This document shows positions 10,306 through 22,019 of a DNA stretch of 64,000 nt, one piece after another. The translations under genes and the position numbers were made by a program. Under the pieces are notes generated by a model. It was not told the origin of the DNA. It ran no database searches and was given only the letters and a program-made list of their open reading frames with translations. This DNA is from Forficula auricularia (taxonomy: Eukaryota; Arthropoda; Insecta; Dermaptera; Forficulidae), in NCBI GenBank assembly GCA_024734495.1, contig JALMQS010000030.1, forward strand, positions 8,984,191 through 9,048,190, in the 5' to 3' direction. Each line of letters begins with the position of its first letter. The first letter of the stretch is position 1.

Positions 10306-12159
10306 TTTTACTTTATCCAATGCGAAGCATGGGAGAAAGTATTGTAATGGGCTAATGGGTCCCGCGGCAAGCGCGAGTTCAAAGGGTCCTCAGGTAAAGA
10401 CTACGGAACCCATGGACTCAATTAAGGTCACAAATTGAAGTATTCAATGAGATTGAATTTTAGCACGTGACGGTTTTGCCAAAAATTACCTGGAATCTCG
10501 TCGAGAGGCCAAAAAGTGCCATTTTTTTTGGAAGTGCGTGCGGATGTATGTATGTATGTATGTATGTATGTTATCGTTTTTTTCGTCCACGATTTTTTCC
10601 ACACCGTTACACTGATTGAATTGAAATTGAAAACCTACTATTATTTTAACAAAATGAAGCGTTGATTAGTTTTTGGTACATATCGGTCCACAAACATTAG
10701 TACTTTATTTCAGTACTTTTTTAGTTTTTTCTAAAAATCTTGAAAATGACTTAACCAATTTTGATGAAATTTAATATCCTAATTAAGTACCTTGGGGACC
10801 ACAAAAAAGGTTAAATAGAGTTTTTAGTAAAATCATATTTTAAATTACTTTAGAGTAAAATAGTACTTTTTTTGAATTTTTTGTTTTAAATTCTTTAAAA
10901 TTTATTCATTTGTTCGTTTTAATATAGCTTATTTAACCTAACTTAAGTAAGAATGGTTAGGCTTCTCGTTGTGAAATGGTAAAAATTTGGGAGGAAATTT
11001 TATAAGTAACCATAGCAACTGCGTTGTTTTCTTATCCGTTACCTTTGCTTAAGACAGAGAAATCGACTTTAAACCAAAAATAGCGATTGATTCTCAACTA
11101 GTACTTGAGGAATAACCATTCTATATTGGATTTTTGACGTTTCGGTTTTTATTGGTAACCATTGCTGAAGACATAGAGAAATCAACTTTAAACCAAAAAT
11201 AGAGATTGATTCTCATCTAATACTTGAGGAATAACCATTCTATATTGAATTTTTGGCGTTTCGGTTTTTATTGGTAACCATTGCTGAAGACATAGAGAAA
11301 TCGACTTTAAACCAAAAATAGCGATTGATTCTCATCTAATACTTGAGGAATAACCATTCTATATTAGATTTTTGGCGTTTCGGTTTTTATTGGTAACCAT
11401 TGCTGAAGACATAGAGAAATCGACTTTAAACGAAAAATAGCGATTGATTCTCATCTAATACTTGAGGAATAACCATTCTATATTGGATTTTTGACATTTA
11501 GGTTTTTAATGGTAACCATTGCTGAAGACATGGAGGAATCGACTTAAAATCCAAAATAGCCATCGATTCTCATCTAATACTTGAGGAATAACAATTCTAC
11601 ATTAGGTTTTTGACGTTTCGATTATTATTGGTAAACATTGCTGAAGACATGGAGGAATCGACATAAAATCAAAAATAACGATCGATTCTCATCTAATACT
11701 AGAGGAATAACCTTATTGCATTCCATTTTTGATGTTTTGACTATTAATGGCAACCCCTAGTGAAAACGTGGAAGAATCGACTTAAAATCAAAAAGACTAA
11801 ATTCTTTTTTGGTAAACAACTCAAGTTTTCAGTAGAGGTTGCCATTAATAGTCAAAACATCAAAAATGGAATGCAATAAGGTTATTCCTCTAGTATTAGA
11901 TGAGAATCGATCGTTATTTTTGATTTTAAGTCGATTCCTCCATGTCTTCAGCAATGGTTACAATAATAATCGAAACGTCAAAAACCTAATGTAGAATTGT
12001 TATTCCTCAAGTATTAGATGAGAATCGATGGCTATTTTTGATTTTAAGTCGATTCCTCCATGTCTTCAGCAATGGTTACAATAATAACCGAAATGTCAAA
12101 AATCCAATATAGAATGATTATTCCTCAAGTACTAGATGAGAATCAATCGCTATTTTTAA
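10306..12159 (+). mobile_element. Helentron-like (HINE) element copy 1, right end lost
   Basis: Starts after a T-run with ACTTTATCCAATGCGAAGCA, the subterminal repeat whose inverse (TTGGATAAAGT) ends full copies. It contains a (GTAT)n stretch near 10540-10570, then six consecutive 119-bp units, then a head-to-head reversed block from about 11825. The palindrome centre (AACTCAAG/CTTGAGTT in other copies) is deleted here at about 11822. It stops at the Helitron start (12160), so the 3' hairpin is missing. Subterminal inverted repeats, microsatellite and 3' hairpin in the family are the layout of Helentron-derived non-autonomous elements (HINE/DINE-like); that assignment is inference. Confidence 0.65.
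11035..11800 (+). repeat. 119-bp minisatellite array inside HINE copy 1
   Basis: The string GGTAACC (or variants) recurs at 11154, 11273, 11392, 11511, 11630 and 11749, exactly 119 bases apart each time, with conserved internal motifs AATCGACTT, ATTGATTCTCATCTA, CTTGAGGAATAACC and TTTTTGACGTTTCGG. Units diverge toward the palindrome centre. No open frame runs through the array. Confidence 0.9.
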
Positions 12160-12768
12160 TCTATTTTAAAATTAAGGTTTTGTCTGTACATTGGTCCAAA
12201 TCACGCAAATTTTGGTTGCACACGTTTCAAGCAAAGTTATGAACGAAAACACCCTCAACAAAATTCCTGTCTGTATGTCTGTCTGTCTGTCTGTTTCAGT
12301 GGTTTCCGCGAAAAGTTGCTCCCGATTCACGTCAAAACGGCTAAAGAGATTGTTATGAAATTTCATATTTGTATCAGATGTCTTCTAACTTACGTTTTTA
12401 GCTATATAACTTTTTGATATTTTAACCCCAAAAGGGGGTTTGGGGAGGCGCATGAATGAAAATTATCAAATAACTCTTAAACTATTAACTCTACGGCAAA
12501 TTTTATGATAAACAAAGTTGTAGGGGGTGTGATTTTTGACAACTTTTGTTTAAAAAAATTTCCCCCAAAAGGGGGGGGAGGAGGGTGAAAAATGAAAATT
12601 CCTGCCCTTGGAGCAAACTGGCAAATGGGCATGGTGCGGGGGTGCTGGGTGGGTTTCGGGGGGTGTGGTGGGTGGGAGTGGGGGGTGTGGGTGGGGTTCG
12701 AGGGCTGGGGGTCAGGGGGCGTGCCCCTTTGCTGCAAGAGGGTCGCCGAAGGCGGGCCGCGCAGCTAG
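12160..12768 (+). mobile_element. Non-autonomous Helitron
   Basis: The 5' end TCTATTTTAAAATTAAGG follows a host A, and the 3' end is CTAG followed by T, the expected A/T insertion pattern. Eleven bases before CTAG lies a small hairpin GCC-GAA-GGC, as in canonical Helitron 3' ends. The 5' region has a (CTGT)n run and the phrase AAAACGGCTAAAGAGATTG, and the interior is unusually G-rich (12500-12760). A second Helitron end with related sequence lies at 48842. There is no Rep/helicase coding sequence; the short frames at 12477-12776 are composition artefacts. Confidence 0.7.
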
Positions 12769-12769
12769 T

Positions 12770-13409
12770 TATTTAATATAATTCATTATTCGCCTTTTTT
12801 CAATCTCGTTCTATATTTATATTAAACCCTCTCTCAATCCATAAAAAACTGATAAAAACCTCATAGTTGTAACTTTGATTAGAGTTAGGCTGATAAAAAT
12901 TACATAAATACGAAATCCCCAACGTCAACCATTTTTATGAATCATGGAACAAAATTCATTTATACAGATCATATGAGATTTTTATTTTATATATACTTTT
13001 ATGTGTGCGTCTGTGTATGTAAATTGATTAGCCAGATGTAAATTGATTAGCCAGATTATAGCCAGAGACATAAGCATTATTTTATGAAAAAATAACGTTG
13101 CAAAAATCCCAGTTTTTCGGGCAACACACCGAGTTTTGAAATAGTTTAGTTTTTCTTCTATTTTTAAAATCAGTTTTTTAGAAAAAATTAAAATGATCAT
13201 TTATTTTGGCAAAGCAAAACTATTTATAAAAAATCGCCTGTACATAGGCAACATGTTGACAGCTCTTACAAATTGAATGCGTAACACACAGGCTTGCTCA
13301 GAATCAACGGAGGGTCAGAATAAAAAATGAAATTTTATCATTCAAAATATAATTTTAATTTAATAAATATATAAATATATATATATTATGTGTTTAAAAC
13401 TCTATAATA
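12770..13409. other. AT-rich spacer
   Basis: A short tandem duplication of GTAAATTGATTAGCCAGA occurs near 13019-13055. Nothing else recognised. Confidence 0.4.
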
Positions 13410-13658
13410 TTGAAGGAGACAATAAAAGAGTGTGTCTTCTGGTGGAATTATAAATTTTATTTATTTATTAACGAGACTATAGTTTCGAGGGCTTTGCCCT
13501 CTTCATCAGTCTATTACAATGGATTCACAGGAATTAATTTATGAATATAGTCTCTTTATAAATAAATAAAATTTATAATTCCAGCAGAAGACACACTCTT
13601 TTATTGTCTCCTTCAATATATAAAAATTGTGCTACTCTCGGCAAAAAACTTTCAATTT
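13410..13658 (-). mobile_element. Complete palindromic Penelope-like insert, family A
   Basis: A 249-bp insert is flanked by a perfect 12-bp duplication, AACTCTATAATA (13398-13409 and 13659-13670). Inverted arms of about 85 bp (GAAGGAGACAATAAAAGAG... and its inverse) surround a centre that carries a well-formed hammerhead-like motif on the minus strand (13475-13511). Beyond the right arm is the one-sided tail with CTACTCTCGGCAAAA and TTTCAATTT. No protein is encoded. It is the cleanest family-A copy in the window. Confidence 0.7.
13475..13511 (-). ncRNA. Hammerhead-like ribozyme motif, family A
   Basis: On the minus strand: CTGATGA core, one A, a perfect six-pair stem II (GAGGGC/GCCCTC) with an AAA loop, then GAAAC, a UAUA loop and GUC. 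AC and GU form a two-pair stem III, leaving C as the expected cleavage nucleotide. TAAT-A-GA before the core and TC-GTTA after it can form a bulged stem I of six pairs. The departure from the textbook consensus is the single extra A between CUGAUGA and stem II. Short-stem-III type I hammerheads are known from Penelope-like elements, where they may act as dimers. Confidence 0.65.
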
Positions 13659-13670
13659 AACTCTATAATA

Positions 13671-16600
13671 AGTATTTTGGTTCGTTATCACGTTATCAGC
13701 AATTGCTCTTTCATTCGCAGTGATTTTTTTAATATGTTAAGATTATTTTAAAAATTAAAAATTTTTAATGTATGTTTTATCTATCTATAGGTATATATAA
13801 AACAGTTCCCTGACATGGTGACAGACAAAGCACATAACATACCGCTGGACGTAAAGGATATGAATAGTCAATATAACGAATTTATTTTCACTAATATTTT
13901 AGGCTAGCTTCTGTCTATATGCTTTCAATGTCCTATACTTAGTACAGAGTTTTGGGTTTTATGTGAGAGCAAATTCCAGCAAATTCCAATAATCCCTGTT
14001 TAGAGTTCGAAATCCTTGGCTTCCTCCAATCAAGCCCAGTTTGTAATTAATATTGGGAGGACTGTCAAAAGCACCCAGTAACTGTAGATGGTCACGTATC
14101 TAAGTGTATTTCAAAGATGTTAAACTTTATTTAAGGAAAAACTCAGCACATAGGGTCAACTGAACTTGCAGATGAAAAATACATTTAATCAAAAAGTTCT
14201 AGAATGGTAGTAGATAATGAGCTGAAATGTGGTACGGAAATTGGAATAAATAAGCAGCACATTTGTGCTATCTTTCGACTTTCTATAAAAAAGTGTCACA
14301 AAAAATGGAACAGTCTTTAAGTTTCCACTTTTTTCTCAACTTATAATATTTTAAATACAAAAATGATATTTTAATCCTCATACCATTTCAATAAAGTGAC
14401 ATCTAAATAAATGATTTATAGTATTTTTTATAAAAAATTTTGCATCATATATATATTATTCCGCTTGACAACATTTGCTTAGTAGACAATTTACGGTTTG
14501 AAAAGCGAATGGATTTCGTTGAAACAAAAGGCGTGTTCTAACTTTAACGAGACAGCATTTCTGTTCAACGGAGAAGGACAAATCCAACAAGGGAAAGAAG
14601 AGACCTCGCCCTGCCTGGACTGTCTATTAAAATAAATAAAAAAAATATCCTTTTTCTATAGGGTTGTTTTTTTATCTCTCTCTTGCACTTAAACCAATCC
14701 CTTTTCATTAATGTATTAAACATGTTGATAAATAATTAAATTATATCATTAGGCTAGGATTCCATGGAAAAATAAACCGAAATTTTAATAAGGTTGCTGT
14801 CTGCCGGAGCCAGATAACTCGTAAACTAAATTAGCTATTAATTTAAAATTTATAAGCTATCTATATACGTATGTATATTTTCAGAGTTGTGAAATATAGT
14901 ACATGCATATACCATACGCCTGAGACACGTTTCTTTAAAGTCGGCTACAAAGCAACTGCTGTAAATTTATTTCCTGTCTTTTTGATCGAAAAATTATAGG
15001 CCGTAAGTCGAAATTTAGCTATAATTACACAAGAAGGTTATAGTGAAAAGCTTTATAAAGAAAGTTCGTATAAGTGTATTAGAATTTTAAACAGATTAAT
15101 TTTATAGAGAGAGTCAAATTTTTTGAGTAAAAAAAAAAATAATAATAATGCATGCAGTCTATATTTACAAGTATATTTCATTAAAGTAGAATTAAGCTGA
15201 CTTACATTTCTATTTTACTTTGAAATAATCATGTCGAAGGGCGTACTCATTTTTGCAAGATTTTTGTATCTAACGAGATTTGATATGAAATAATAAATCA
15301 CGTAGATACCTGAAAATTCTTTAATTACGTTTATATATAAAAGGATTTGTTTATTTTCATCTCTTTGAATATTTATAGTTATACGAATAGGTATCTATCT
15401 ATATTATTAGATACTGACCACGTAGCCATGTTCAAGTCCCATTCGCACTTAACCGCACTTTTTATCAAATGGCATAACTAATTATTGAAATGATAGCCAA
15501 TTGACATAAATGTAATTGCAAAAAAAATCGATTAACAGAAAAAACGATTTCATTTGAAAATTATTGGATTTTTTCAACCAGAAATATAAATAAAACTTTA
15601 AAGGATGAAATGCAATCTATTGCCTCTTTTCCAATTAGTGCAAATGACTTCTAAATGAATCAAGTGAATTGGAAAATTATGTGGAAATTTGTATTTATGT
15701 TCACAAAAAAAAAAATAATAAATGAATGAGATGAAAAACAAATGTTGAATATATAAACTTTAAATAACTAAGCTTAATATAAAAAAAAATTCTATTTTAT
15801 TATACATATGAATATAACAAAAATGGATAAATTTTTCGAAAAATGATTTTTAATAGAAAATAAAATTATTTAATTCATTATGGGATCATATACCTACCCT
15901 CTGATTTTAAAAAGCATCCTGATGACGTGTCTAACTTTTTTTGGTGAATCCGAGTAAAATTATTATCATTACAACACCTAATGGACTAAAAAATATGAAA
16001 AAAATAGAGTATTGTAATGCGAGATAATAAGATGTCATTTTTAGAATACAGATCTTGAAGATCTCTTAAGATATCTCAAGAGGTGTAGATGATAAATAGC
16101 CTTCAATGTTCGCTTATTCTACGAATGTCTTCTTAGCGTAAGAGCATTGGAAGAACAATATCTCAAGAGATCTTCTAGAGCTCTTGGTTTATTATTATTT
16201 AAACATGAATTTTCAAAAATCCGCAACGTAATTAAAAATCTCTTTTTAATAAAATACTTAACGAAAATTACTTTAAAATATAACCCTTTTACCCCAATGG
16301 CTGAATACCATGCAATGCAAGCCAGCATATATGTATTTTATATATTCCATCCATATGGATTAAATTCTCGACTGTATTTAATTTTTCATCCAGTAATAAA
16401 TCATCAAAGTTAAATATTTTTGTAAATAAAAATATAAATTAAAAAAAATATACATTTCGCTTTTAAATATGTAAATAAGGGCTTATGATTTTTCAAAGGA
16501 TTTACTAGAATCATTCATTCGTTTCGATGCAAATGGTTTTTGGATAAACATAGATAAGGGAAGGGTGGGCATCTGTGCATAGTGACCACTGCGGGTAAAG

Positions 16601-17400
16601 TGGTCACAGGGGCTTAGGGGGCCTTAGAGTTGCTGTATCCCACAGTGAACGCCTGAACTTGTTCAACTCAATTGTAACAGTCACTTTGAGAAGGCTGATC
16701 TGGTTAACTCGTCTTCTCTCGAAGTTTTTACAATGTTTGTGGTTTTTGACCATCATGAATGCAAGGGAAGTGATCAGTATTGATGTAGTATTTCTTACTA
16801 TTAAACCAAGTCACTTACAGTTCTTCAAGGAAATTGTTTTGAAAGGGTGGTACTTGACTACAAACTTCTGCTTTGACGATCGCTTAGTTCCATCAGGTCG
16901 TTAAGGAAGAACACGGGTTGTGTAATGCCTGGGAAAAGTGGCCAACAGCTTTACAACTTGTTCAATAGCGTCTTATAAAAACTTCATTTTTTTCAAGTTA
17001 TTTTGCAAACGAGAACTTTTGTAACTTTTCTATAAATAAAATACATAAACGTCACCCCAATCGATCGATACAAGGATAGTTGAAGTATATAACTACTAAT
17101 TTTGATGTCTATACGTAGATTACAAGCCAGTTTAAAAAATCAGCAAACCTTACCGTGGCTACTTTTCCCATCCTTTCACTATGTATATTTATTTTAATTG
17201 TGTACATATGGTACATATCTATTATATGGTAATTGATTAGACGGCTGCTTGGTTTGAACGAATCAGCAGGTGAAATATAGTTATTTCAATAGTTAAGAAA
17301 AGTGAGTGATTAAGAGACTTTAGGTTTTTTATGAACTTAGTTAACTTTAATACAACAATAATAATTGTAGTCTAATTTCTGGTCGTTCTTAGAATGAATC
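13671..17400. other. AT-rich spacer, no gene recognised
   Basis: Nearly 4 kb without an identifiable element. The part at 16559-16930 is less AT-rich and holds an 81-codon plus-strand frame (16659-16904) that I do not recognise; it may be an old repeat. Confidence 0.4.
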
Positions 17401-18010
17401 TATTTCTCCTCAAATAAAACCTACAGCAAGCAAGCTCTGCTTCCCATTCAATCTCCAGCAGCTCTCCCCTTCTATAAGAGCCAAATCCGCCCATGTCTCA
17501 AATAACGTCGTAACTGTAAAGAGGTCCATCCAAGCATTATCCCCCCACCCGGTTCGAATTCAGAAACGAGCTATCAGACTAATAGATAAGTTTTCTCTCG
17601 ACTCGTTAGCCCAATCAAAGAAGCATTTCTGCGTTTTTCTTATTTTATAGAAAACTATCAAATGAGTTAAAATCAATAATTTTTCCAAAGTCTCCTTTGC
17701 GCTTAGCATATAAGATTCGGCAACTTCCAACACACCCTAAATACTACTATTAATTTAGAAAAGTGTTGAATCCCTCCATTCGCCAATATTTTTATCCCCA
17801 CAATTTCCAGATAGTAGAGATCTTTCCTAGACTCTTAATTTCCCGACACTTAAAATCTTGAAACATTCAAGAGCCGAGTGCATAGTCATTCACGCCTTGT
17901 TCTTTATCTCTTTCTCCATCTCTCATCATCAGTAATACAAGGGTCTTTCAAGATCTATAGGGGCTAAATCCTTTTGGCATCCTTATACCAAAAATCCTTG
18001 CACTTCAAAA
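17400..18010 (+). pseudogene. Decayed LINE RT C-terminal fragment
   Basis: In plus-strand frames the segment at about 17545-17640 reads RIQKRAIRLIDKFSLDSLA, which matches the IQKRAxxLIxD..L..SL block of jockey/CR1-type reverse transcriptases. The following 350 bp continue with short frame-shifted matches. The 3' portion, with TCTTTCAAGATCTATAGGG, resembles the end of the plus-strand LINE at 45031-45480. Heavily mutated. Confidence 0.55.
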
Positions 18011-18707
18011 GCTGGAATGGAAGGGAAAATAATTATGATTTGAATCGAGAAAGATCAAAGGCTTGTGAATCCGCAAGGCATATTAGAATCCTGGATTAAT
18101 TGCGTTACCACTAATTACTTAAAATAGCTTTCTAGATTCTGAAACTGTTTAATTAATTACGCGATGAATTTAAAATAACAATAAATTATTATTTTTAAAA
18201 CACGGAGAAGAAACTTTCGCAAGAGCTAAAATTGAGGAATTTTTGAGATTATTCTTTTTGATTAATTTTCTTTCTTCCCTGAAATAATTAATAAAATTTA
18301 ACTTTGTTCACGGGTAATCCAGATTGAATTTTTTTTTTTAGTTTATTTCCATTTAATTTATTGACCTGTCCAAAAATACAGTGGAAATAAAAAAAGAGAA
18401 GTAATATAATCAAATAATCATGGTTGAGAGAAATCCACTCTCTATTCACAATGCTTTAATAAATGGACGGACTATAATAAATCAATGCTTTTATTTTTTG
18501 GTTTTGGTGGTAGTTAGATGCTTGGACAATTTTTTCCAATTAATAAAGAATTACCATTATATTAAATGAGAAAGATGCGTTTAATTTCGACTATTCAATA
18601 TTAATTTAATTATTTAAATAGGTTGAATGGAATTAAGCGACAAACATATTTTATTTACTTTACCATTAGAAAGTTCAAACTTAAAATTTAAAATTGTTTG
18701 AAACAAT

Positions 18708-19150
18708 TTTTTTTTTTATGATAATGATGAGATAAGGAGTTACACCAAAAAGGTGCAACCCCTAAAGGCCTGGGTTGGCCCCTCCATCGTGAAAAGAAGA
18801 AGATAGAATTTTATGGGTAGGGCGGGGGTCGAAGGTATCTGTGGATACGGGTCTTAAATAGCTGAAGGTTATAAGTCGCGGGAAAGATGGTGGCAGGGAG
18901 CGAGTTCCAGTCTCTGGAGGTCATAGGGATAAAAGAGTTGGCGAAAGCGCTTGTTCGATTTTTATCCAATTTGACAGCGAAGGGGTGCTGAGCGTTTCTC
19001 GTAAAGAGGGCATTAGGGGGGATAATTGATTTCAGCTCGACTGAACAGACACCGTGATAGTATCTGTAGTACAGGGAAAGGGCAGAAACGGTTCTTCGGT
19101 GAACTAGGGAGTCGAGTGAGTTGGTTAGAGCCGGGTCTCCTATTAGTACT
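18708..19150 (-). pseudogene. 5'-truncated jockey/CR1-type LINE copy
   Basis: Minus-strand frame 18811-19170 encodes LIGDPALTNSLDSLVHRR, SALSLYYRYYHGVCSVEL and SFIPMTSRDWNSLPATIFP, ending HRYLRPPPYP. This is the thumb/C-terminal region following the RT domain, identical in order to the copy at 38196-39090. The poly(A) tail is the complement of the T-run at 18708-18717. The right edge abuts the hAT element, so the LINE was probably cut or truncated there. Confidence 0.85.
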
Positions 19151-19564
19151 AATAGACCAGTACTTCCCAACCTGTGGCTCGCGGACCCCTAGGGTTCGCG
19201 GGTTTTTCGCGGAGGTCCGAGAAAATTTTCAGTAGAAAGTACTAATGTTTATTTGTGAATATTAAAAAAAAAAAAAAAAAAAAAAAACAGAGCTCTCTTC
19301 TTTCTTTCGTGATCAGAAGTGGATGTGTTTTGCATCTTAATTGGAAGATTTTTTTGAAAAAATCAATGAATTAAATCTTTCGATTCAGGGAAAAGATAAC
19401 AACATTTTGATCATGTACCTATATAAAACTTCAGGCTTTCCAACAAAAGCTTACTTAATAGTCAAAAGGTATTAGACAAGGATACACGGAGATGTTTTCA
19501 TGTGTGAATGAGTTTCCTACAACAAATGAAATATGACTCTCAAATTCAATAAAAAAGGTTATAT

Positions 19565-19797
19565 TGTCGCTGATCTTACAAAAACTCTCAAGTCCTAAAA
19601 CAAGAAAAATCATTTTATACACGAATACAAACAAATTCAATGCAATATTTGTTATTTGTCCGTAGCGCGAAATTAAATTGGAAAAGAATAATAAGGTTTC
19701 AATAGACAGATGCGCCGTGAAAAGTTGGTCGGTATAAACGTATAATACGTATTTGTCCAAAAATCGGGCTTACGAGGTTTTGTAAGATCAGCGACGA
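19565..19797. mobile_element. MITE nested inside the hAT element
   Basis: Ends GTCGCTGATCTTACAAAAAC and (right) GGTTTTGTAAGATCAGCGAC are inverted repeats. It is the reverse-orientation sister of the MITE at 5055-5310. Its insertion splits the hAT coding remnant, so it is younger than the hAT copy. Confidence 0.65.
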
Positions 19798-19804
19798 TAT
19801 GTAT

Positions 19805-20251
19805 TTGATCACATGGCCGAATCAATACAATTTTTCGAAAAATATTTCTCAAACTTGAATGAGGATCAAAAATACAATTGGATATGAACGCCATTTGCTA
19901 AATCCTTAAAATATGATCATATTGCGTGGACAGCTCGAGAAAAGTTGATCGATATTAGATCAGATAATTTGCTTGAAGTGGAATATAATGAAAAAAGTAT
20001 TTCAGAATTTTGGATAAGTCGACAGCAGAAGAATATCCGTCTATTGCAAAAGAAGCCTTGGTAATCCTAATTCCTTTTGAGACTACATACCTATGTGAAC
20101 AGCATTTTCGTCATTACTTTTAATAAAAAATAAGCACAGATCATGTCATTCCATGGAGACTTTGGAAGATTCCTTGCGAGTTAGCATTTCTGCAATTGAA
20201 CCAGATATTGATTTGTTGTTTAAAAGCATGCAGCCACAACCATCTCATTAA
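19805..20251 (+). pseudogene. hAT transposase C-terminal remnant
   Basis: Across shifting frames the translation reads HMAESIQFFEKYFSNLNEDQ, SEFWI, EYPSIAKEALVILIPFETTY followed by LCE, and finally METLEDSLRVSISAIEPDID to a stop with terminal QPQPSH. The YPxxAKxAxxxLxPFxTTYLCE block is the hAT C-terminal dimerisation domain, and the closing LRVxxxxxxPxI...SH is typical of ZBED/Charlie-like members. Frameshifts and stops break it repeatedly; N-terminal BED finger and catalytic residues are not present. Confidence 0.75.
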
Positions 20252-20821
20252 ATTGTTTTGTGAGCTTCATGCTATGTATAGTTTTTCTTATTTTATTTTT
20301 AAAAACTGTTTGTAAGTTACTATTCTTTGTGATAGAATATAAACATGTGAAATAAAAATTTTGACGACTAAAATATGTTGTTTTTCAGGGATCCGCGGAT
20401 TATCTTTTCAGATTTAGTAAGACATGGCATGAAAAAAGTTGGGAAGCAGAAGTACTGAAAGAGACAATTACAACAGTCCTGGGAATAAAAAATAAATACA
20501 AATGGGCTAATCTAAACTAGGGAACTAAAATAATTTAAATAACCCGACCAAGTGCTAGTCGGAAACCAAGTGTTAAAGCCTCCAATAAAGCAATTGCCTA
20601 TTCTTTAAGAGGAACCTCATCTGATAAGACGAGATAATACATTTTCGTCTGACCAGCTTACTACATAACGAAATGAGTTAACCTACATTCGATGGAGTAT
20701 TTGAACACATGAGAAGCAACATAGAATATTTATAAATAAAAAGAATGATGATAAAGGTCAAATCTTCAAAACTATGGTTTCTAACTATAGGTAGGTACTA
20801 TATGTTGGTATAAGTTTATTA

Positions 20822-20892
20822 TATTAGGGCAGCCACATTGATTTTACTTATGAATCAACAACTGCTGCTACACTCAGCAAACTAAATCTTTA
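20822..20892 (-). mobile_element. Penelope-like family C tail remnant
   Basis: Contains CATTGATTTTACTTATGAATC and CTGCTACACTCAGCAAA, diverged versions of the family-C tail at 2243-2311. Confidence 0.45.
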
Positions 20893-20937
20893 CAATATAA
20901 TAATTTCAGCATTAATAAAACGACTTTGGTAGAAGGA

Positions 20938-21108
20938 AGCCCAAGAATAATGGAAAAATAAAATTCTGAATAAAATAAATTAATTATAAAGTCATTTTTG
21001 AAGGAGAGAAGATCTTCCGAAACGTCGGTTTTTAAGAGGATAAAAATGACTTTCCAATAAATTTATTTTATTAGGAATTTTATTTTTTAATTATTCTTGG
21101 GCTCCATC
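20938..21108 (+). mobile_element. Palindromic Penelope-like insert, family D
   Basis: Inverted arms of about 60 bp begin AAGCCCAAGAATAATGGAAA and end TTAATTATTCTTGGGCTCC. Between them, at 20999-21029, is a hammerhead-like remnant (GATCTTCCGAAACGTCGG). A better preserved family-D motif is at 57876-57913. It is sandwiched between family-C tails at 20822 and 21150, which suggests insertion into an older family-C element. Confidence 0.5.
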
Positions 21109-21149
21109 CATATTTATATTTGGTATATATATTTATATTTTTATTGTAT

Positions 21150-21240
21150 ATGTTAATTTGCATCAAGCAGAGAACAACCTCATTGATTTCTCTTTATGAA
21201 ACATCAAAGCTGCTACTCTCGGTAAAACAAAATCTTTTCA
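21150..21240 (-). mobile_element. Penelope-like family C fragment
   Basis: Carries GCATCAAGCAGAGAACAACC, then TCATTGATTTCTCTTTATGA and CTGCTACTCTCGGTAAAAC, the same order as the inverse of 40177-40270. Confidence 0.55.
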
Positions 21241-21527
21241 AAGAAAACTATTTGATTTTTTAATGATTTAATTTCCTTAGAATAGGTACTGAAAATTTTA
21301 AGAAACATCTTATGTATTTAATAAAACAGAAAATTAATTTTATTTTGATTATCGCAAATCATATAGGTTTGATGAAAAAATAAATAAATTATTGTAAAGT
21401 TAAGGACAAATAATAAAAACACGAAAAGGCGGTTTTATATGCATAGATAACGCCTGACCACGGCAACCTGTGCCAACGTGCAGCGAAACATGTCAGTACT
21501 TGTAGACTAAGGCGAACGCGCGAGCTG

Positions 21528-21690
21528 ATGATCAAATTCGGTACTAATGGCTTCGCCGACAAAAGAGTTGAGATCTAAAAGGGTACTAAGTTCCAAAGCA
21601 GCTTTCTTAAATCATAGCTATAGGAATGTACAACATTCTTCAATTGATTTAAAAGAAAATTTGTTACGTTCTTTGATATTAAATTTATAA
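21528..21690 (+). repeat. Interspersed repeat, inverted partner at 56868-57035
   Basis: About 150 bp, including AAATCATAGCTATAGGAATG and GTTCTTTGATATTAAAT, aligns with few gaps to the reverse complement of 56868-57035. No coding content recognised; nature of the family unknown. Confidence 0.6.
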
Positions 21691-22019
21691 CTTGGCAAGG
21701 TTTATTTCTAACTGAATTGTTTGAAGTAAAAATTAAAACAAATAGAAAAGCTAAATTTTAATTGTATTTTCTTGTTTGCGTCGTTTAAAGAATTATAAAC
21801 TAATTTCATGCTAAACGAAAGATTATGTGATTTAGGTATAATTCATGTTGAAAAAAATTGCCAAAACTTTAGATTTAGAGGACATAATAAATGAATTTGC
21901 ACTTCAACATACAAATTCTAGATTAATATTGTCTTAAACACATAATGTACTTATATTTATATATTTGTACTTAGTATATAAACAAATAAAAGGGTGTCCC
22001 AGCTTTAAATGAATTTTGT

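Larger units (their letters stand above)
19158..20457 (+). mobile_element. hAT transposon, decayed
   Basis: The left end CAGTACTTCCCAACCTGTGG and the right end (inverted: CAGTACTTCTGCTTCCCAAC) are hAT-type termini. The flanking octamers TAATAGAC and AAAGAGAC match at six of eight positions, an aged 8-bp duplication. The interior holds an A-run at 19265-19287, a nested MITE (19565-19797) and the C-terminal half of a transposase (about 19805-20251). The overall length of 1.3 kb indicates loss of the N-terminal half. Confidence 0.8.

Noticed and set aside
12477..12776. Two overlapping frames rich in Pro/Gly
   Set aside because: Produced by the G-rich interior of the Helitron; low complexity on both strands.
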